Assembly (NCBI GenBank): GCA_023428205.1
Contig: JAEYZB010000214.1
Location: forward strand, 1 to 7,144
Direction: 5' to 3'
From: Bacteroidota bacterium
GTDB taxonomy: Bacteria > Bacteroidota > Bacteroidia > Chitinophagales > LD1
Length of the DNA: 7,144 bases
Position numbers and translations under genes: made by a program. Below the pieces are notes generated by a model that was given only the letters and a program-made list of their open reading frames with translations, did no database searches and had not been told where the DNA came from. Every line of letters begins with the position of its first letter. Positions within the stretch are counted from its first letter, which is position 1. Shown one piece after another: positions 5,015-7,144 of this stretch.

Positions 5015-7144
5015 TTACTTCACTTTCAGTACACGGATTTCAATACGTCTGTTAGCTTGCAATTCTTCCGGAGTACATTTTTTGCATTCGCAATTAACGG
5101 CAGGTTTAGTTTCTCCATAACCTACCGCTAAAACACGACTCAAATCTACATTCTTCGCATCTAACCAATTCAAACATGCTTGTAAGCGTTGTGTTGAAAG
5201 ATATTCATTATAAATAGCATCTCCTACGCAATCAGTGTGTCCGGTCATTTCTATTTCTAATAGAGGGAAATCCTGCATATACTTCACGATTTTGTGTAAC
5301 CAAATTTCTTCTTCCGGTTTGACTACCCATTTATTTACATCGAAGTGAATATCTTCTTTGATAACAATGCCTGTTTCCAGATAGTTTATTTCTACGACTT
5401 CTGCCAAATCGGAAGTGATGCCTTGTGTAGAAATTGTTTTGCATGGACGGCTGTATTTTCCGCGCAGATTACCTTCGTCTTTGGTTGCACACAACTCGTA
5501 ATTTTGGTTCGGTTGTAGAAGGAATTTTGGAACGGATGTTTCTGTAACCGTTCCCGATTGTTGCGCACCTGTGGCTTTGTTGGTGATGGTTACTACCGCA
5601 CCTTCTGCTAAGACTTTGGTTGACAATAGAACTGCTACAGATAAAGAGATTTCTTTTTTAGGAGCTATTGCTTCTACTTTTGGAGCGTCAGCTTTTACTT
5701 CTGCTTTTGGCGCAGTCGTTTCTACTTTCGGATCGTCAGCTTTTACTTCTGCTTTTGGAGCAGTTGCTTCTACTTTTGGAGCGTCAGTTTTTACTTCTGC
5801 TTTGGGCGCGGTTGCTTCTACTTTCGGAGCGTCAGCTTTTACTTGCGCTGTAACTTTGCGAGTTGCTGTACTATCCAACGTAATTGTTTTCAGCTTATCT
5901 ACCGAAACTTTTTTCAAGTCTTTATTAAGTTCTAAAGAGATAGACGGAGCATGCTGCACCACAGCATTTTTGCTTTTTGCCGATGTTGGTTTTGCGAAGC
6001 TGTATATATCATCACTTCCTAAACCGCCTTCACGGTCGGAAACAAAATATCCTGACTGATTATCATTATCCATAATGAAACCGAAATCATCAAAATTACT
6101 ATTGAGCGGTGTACCTAAATTCTGTACATTTCCCCATGCGTTGTTGCTATACGAAGCGGAATAGAGATCCAAACGTCCCAAGCCGATGCGGCTGTCGCTT
6201 GAAAAATACAATGTGTTGTCGGATGAAACAAAAGGGAATAGTTCGCGCCCCGCGGTATTGATATTTTTGCCTAAGTTGATGGGAGTTGCCCATGTTGCAC
6301 CATCTCGGAAAGAAACGTAAATGTCCGTTTCGCCATAGCCGCCCGGCATATCTGAAACAAAGTATAATCGTTTTCCGTCATTAGATATTGCGGGATGTGC
6401 TACGGAATAATCGCTACTGCAAAATGGCAATGGCAATACGTCCACCCATTTGTTTTTAACGGTATCATAAACGGCATGGTAAACTTTCAAATTCACCGCT
6501 TTGTTTTTTCCGCGTTTCAATTCTCCGCTTGTTCGATTGCTTGCCGTAAAATAAACTTCTTTTCCATCGGCAGTAAATACCGAAGGTCCTTCGTGCAAGG
6601 TGTTTTTCAGTTGTTTCGATTTCCATTTTTTTATGCTCAATGGATTGCCGCTGGAATCGCTGTTGCTGAAAAATAAATCGTAGTACGAACCGTTTGCGAT
6701 AACGTGGTGTTTGGCGCGGTCAGAGCTGAACACTAATCCACCATTGTAGTAAAAAGGAGCAATGTCAGACTTTGTAGAGTTAAAAGGGAAATTGGTAATG
6801 GCAAATTCTTTTTTGTTTTCTTGTAATCCTGCTCGTTTTTCTGCCCCATTTGAAAACTCCGCAGCACGCGGATCATTAGGACTTGCTTTGACAAAGGCAT
6901 CATATTCTTTTTCGGCTTCTTCGTTCTTTCCATTGGCGCGCAATTCTTGTGCATAATAGAAGTGGTTTATTGCCGGAGCATCAGGTAGCTTCACCACATT
7001 TGCATAAGCCGCTTCTGCATTTGCGTGATCTTCTGCTAAAACGTAAGCGCGAGCCAGTTTTTCGTTCGCTTCTAAGTGGTTTGGATATTTAGTTACCACT
7101 TCGCTGTACGCCTCAGCTGCTTCTTTATAGTTGAATGATTTGAG
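5015..7144 (-). CDS. OmpA-family protein with TPR, PD40 propeller and peptidoglycan-binding domain (PorE-like), 5' end missing
   Basis: The frame is open to the window edge; 709 residues are visible (numbered from 7144), and the true start lies outside. A GTG at 7099 is internal, because the TPR sequence continues upstream of it. In order: TPR-type helices (~1-105, e.g. KEAAEAYSEVV, NEEAEKEYDAF); about five PD40/WD40-like blades (~115-385, with repeats such as GKRLYFVSD, TLYFSSD and GYFVSD); a Lys/Ala/Pro/Glu linker with four 16-aa repeats (~434-498); a small beta domain resembling a carboxypeptidase-regulatory fold (~500-575); and an OmpA C-terminal domain (~595-705). In the last, HTD Asp638 and LSxxR Arg653 are 15 residues apart, the pair that binds diaminopimelate in OmpA-type domains, and NRRIEI closes the fold. 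The protein should sit in the periplasm and anchor an outer-membrane complex to peptidoglycan. The same architecture is known in PorE (PG1058) of Porphyromonas gingivalis, a type IX secretion component, but Bacteroidota carry many paralogues, so orthology is not proven. The loop CECKKC before NRR and Cys552/Cys568 in the beta domain could form disulfides. A terminator follows directly. Confidence 0.93.
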   Translation of the reverse strand, partial: LKSFNYKEAAEAYSEVVTKYPNHLEANEKLARAYVLAEDHANAEAAYANVVKLPDAPAINHFYYAQELRANGKNEEAEKEYDAFVKASPNDPRAAEFSNGAEKRAGLQENKKEFAITNFPFNSTKSDIAPFYYNGGLVFSSDRAKHHVIANGSYYDLFFSNSDSSGNPLSIKKWKSKQLKNTLHEGPSVFTADGKEVYFTASNRTSGELKRGKNKAVNLKVYHAVYDTVKNKWVDVLPLPFCSSDYSVAHPAISNDGKRLYFVSDMPGGYGETDIYVSFRDGATWATPINLGKNINTAGRELFPFVSSDNTLYFSSDSRIGLGRLDLYSASYSNNAWGNVQNLGTPLNSNFDDFGFIMDNDNQSGYFVSDREGGLGSDDIYSFAKPTSAKSKNAVVQHAPSISLELNKDLKKVSVDKLKTITLDSTATRKVTAQVKADAPKVEATAPKAEVKTDAPKVEATAPKAEVKADDPKVETTAPKAEVKADAPKVEAIAPKKEISLSVAVLLSTKVLAEGAVVTITNKATGAQQSGTVTETSVPKFLLQPNQNYELCATKDEGNLRGKYSRPCKTISTQGITSDLAEVVEINYLETGIVIKEDIHFDVNKWVVKPEEEIWLHKIVKYMQDFPLLEIEMTGHTDCVGDAIYNEYLSTQRLQACLNWLDAKNVDLSRVLAVGYGETKPAVNCECKKCTPEELQANRRIEIRVLKVK
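5651..5842 (-). repeat. tandem repeat, 4 x 48 bp, inside the OmpA-family gene
   Basis: Four consecutive 48-bp units (5651-5698, 5699-5746, 5747-5794, 5795-5842) keep exact register and encode a 16-aa unit of the form VKADAPKVEATAPKAE. Adjacent inner units match at about 42-43 of 48 bases by hand alignment; the unit nearest the protein C-terminal side (5651-5698) is the most diverged and ends APKKE. The unit is a multiple of 3, so gain or loss of copies keeps the frame. The Pro/Lys/Glu/Ala composition suggests an extended, charged periplasmic spacer between the propeller and the peptidoglycan-binding domain. Confidence 0.95.

Noticed and set aside
5651..5842. The regular 48-bp repeats as a CRISPR array
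   Set aside because: Units are directly contiguous with no unique spacers, stay in frame and encode a periodic peptide.
5571..6059. Plus-strand 162-aa open frame with FGASAFTSAFGA repeats
   Set aside because: It is the antisense image of the 48-bp tandem repeat and linker of the OmpA-family gene; the repeat unit keeps all frames open. It has no independent family signature.
7097..7099. GTG at 7099 as the true start of the OmpA-family gene
   Set aside because: The frame stays open to 7144 and the upstream codons (KSFNYKEAAEAYSE) complete a TPR helix pair, so the gene extends beyond the window.

Overview
The window looks like chromosomal DNA of a Bacteroidota (Bacteroidetes) bacterium. The evidence is: no Shine-Dalgarno sequence before any of the visible starts; TACTTTCGC boxes resembling the Bacteroidetes -7 element just upstream of two genes; a signal peptide predicted to leave Gln at +1; a DNA polymerase I of Bacteroidota type; and a TPR / PD40-propeller / OmpA protein with the PorE-like architecture common in that phylum. 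The family cannot be fixed from this window; Chitinophagales is only a guess.

Layout. Positions 1-21 are probably the last codons of an upstream plus-strand gene, followed by a strong intrinsic terminator (43-81). Ten bases later polA starts on the plus strand (92-2947, DNA polymerase I with 5' nuclease, intact proofreading domain and polymerase domain). Everything after polA is on the minus strand. A small AT-rich gene (2957-3718) for a secreted protein with two EF-hand-like FG-GAP/VCBS calcium loops ends only 9 bp from the polA stop. Next comes ychF (3755-4852, universal P-loop ATPase), then a 162-bp intergenic stretch (4853-5014) with a putative ychF promoter box, one copy of a 19-nt repeat shared exactly with the polA linker, and an intrinsic terminator. 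The last gene is a large OmpA-family protein (5015 to beyond 7144, N-terminus outside the window) with a 4 x 48-bp in-frame tandem repeat in its linker.

The genes do not form one pathway. polA and ychF are housekeeping genes; the OmpA-family protein is a peptidoglycan-anchored envelope protein that may belong to type IX secretion or be a paralogue of that component; the FG-GAP protein is an accessory exported protein of unknown role. I see no complete new multi-gene system, CRISPR array, tRNA/rRNA or transposase. The signals most worth checking are the 19-nt repeat present in both a coding linker and an intergenic gap, the tandem repeat in the OmpA-family linker, the AT-rich insert-like gene between housekeeping genes, and a Gly-to-Ser change in the O-helix of the polymerase.
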